A stretch of 64,000 bases of DNA from Petrolisthes cinctipes (Eukaryota; Arthropoda; Malacostraca; Decapoda; Porcellanidae), in contig JAWQEG010000003.1 in the NCBI GenBank assembly GCA_033782935.1, positions 1,438,501 to 1,502,500 of the forward strand. The letters run 5' to 3'. A program made the translations under genes and the position numbers. The notes beneath the pieces are model-generated. The model searched no databases. It was not told the DNA's origin and saw only the letters and a list, made by a program, of their open reading frames with translations. Positions 63,901 through 64,000 of this stretch are shown one piece after another (positions within the stretch are counted from its first letter, which is position 1; each line of letters starts with the position of its first letter).

Positions 63901-64000
63901 TTTTCAAGATACAGACCCAAAACATGCTCAAAATCGACATTTTAGGTGCCCAAAAGTCGATATGAGCATGCATCTTATGTACCCATTTATATCTGAAATT

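Larger units (their letters stand above)
43336..64000. repeat. Satellite array, right arm, main subfamily
   Basis: Same orientation and consensus as the left arm, running to the end of the window without any unrelated insertion. It carries several independent HORs, listed separately. Some HOR variants are shared with the left arm, for example the GTGCTTAAAAGTCG with TCTTCAGTATCTG monomer at 711, 1722, 53589 and 55130. Confidence 0.95.

Overview
The window is eukaryotic heterochromatin, almost certainly from an animal. About 56.5 kb of it is a single AT-rich tandem satellite. The rest is one complete 7.1-kb DIRS-type tyrosine-recombinase retrotransposon and two copies of a 163-bp Tc1/mariner-like MITE. 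No cellular protein gene, rRNA, tRNA or CRISPR was found. Spliceosomal signals inside the retrotransposon, DIRS domain order, higher-order satellite repeats and a TA-flanked MITE all indicate a metazoan nuclear genome. DIRS elements are common in crustaceans, echinoderms, cnidarians, fish and amphibians, and the sequence does not decide between these.

The satellite monomer is about 176-177 bp. Each monomer is an old dimer of two diverged halves of about 88 bp. Two recurrent deletion forms exist: 158 bp (18 bp lost from half A) and 147-148 bp (29 bp lost from half B). Normal and deleted monomers alternate in fixed orders and build nested higher-order repeats (HORs) of 158, 500, 834, about 1011, about 1511, about 2.3-2.45, about 4.0-4.4 and 6474 bp. 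Because 177 bp is 59 codons, the array produces many stop-free frames that are not genes.

Layout: 1-14130 satellite, with two 1011-bp HOR copies (about 400-2421) and a 6474-bp unit copied at about 2106-8580 and again from 8581. 14131-21277 DIRS retrotransposon, inserted into the second 6.47-kb copy; the first copy keeps the empty site at 7810-7814. About 21283-22205 finishes the second copy. About 23500-31810 is a tandem pair of about 4-kb units, each with the same MITE insertion (27182-27344 and 31575-31737). About 31811-43335 is a more diverged satellite subfamily with its own 2.3-2.45-kb HOR. 43336-64000 returns to the main subfamily with 500-, 158-, 834- and about 1011/1511-bp HORs.

The retrotransposon carries 209-bp inverted terminal repeats (one mismatch seen), an internal complementary region that is the reverse complement of the joined element ends, a Gag gene with a probable 116-bp intron, an overlapping reverse transcriptase-RNase H-methyltransferase-like frame, and a tyrosine recombinase with its R, HxxR and Y residues intact. 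The genes work as one life cycle: Gag packages RNA, RT-RH makes cDNA, the internal complementary region templates closing of the ends into a circle, and the recombinase inserts the circle. All frames are open, so the copy looks recent and potentially intact.
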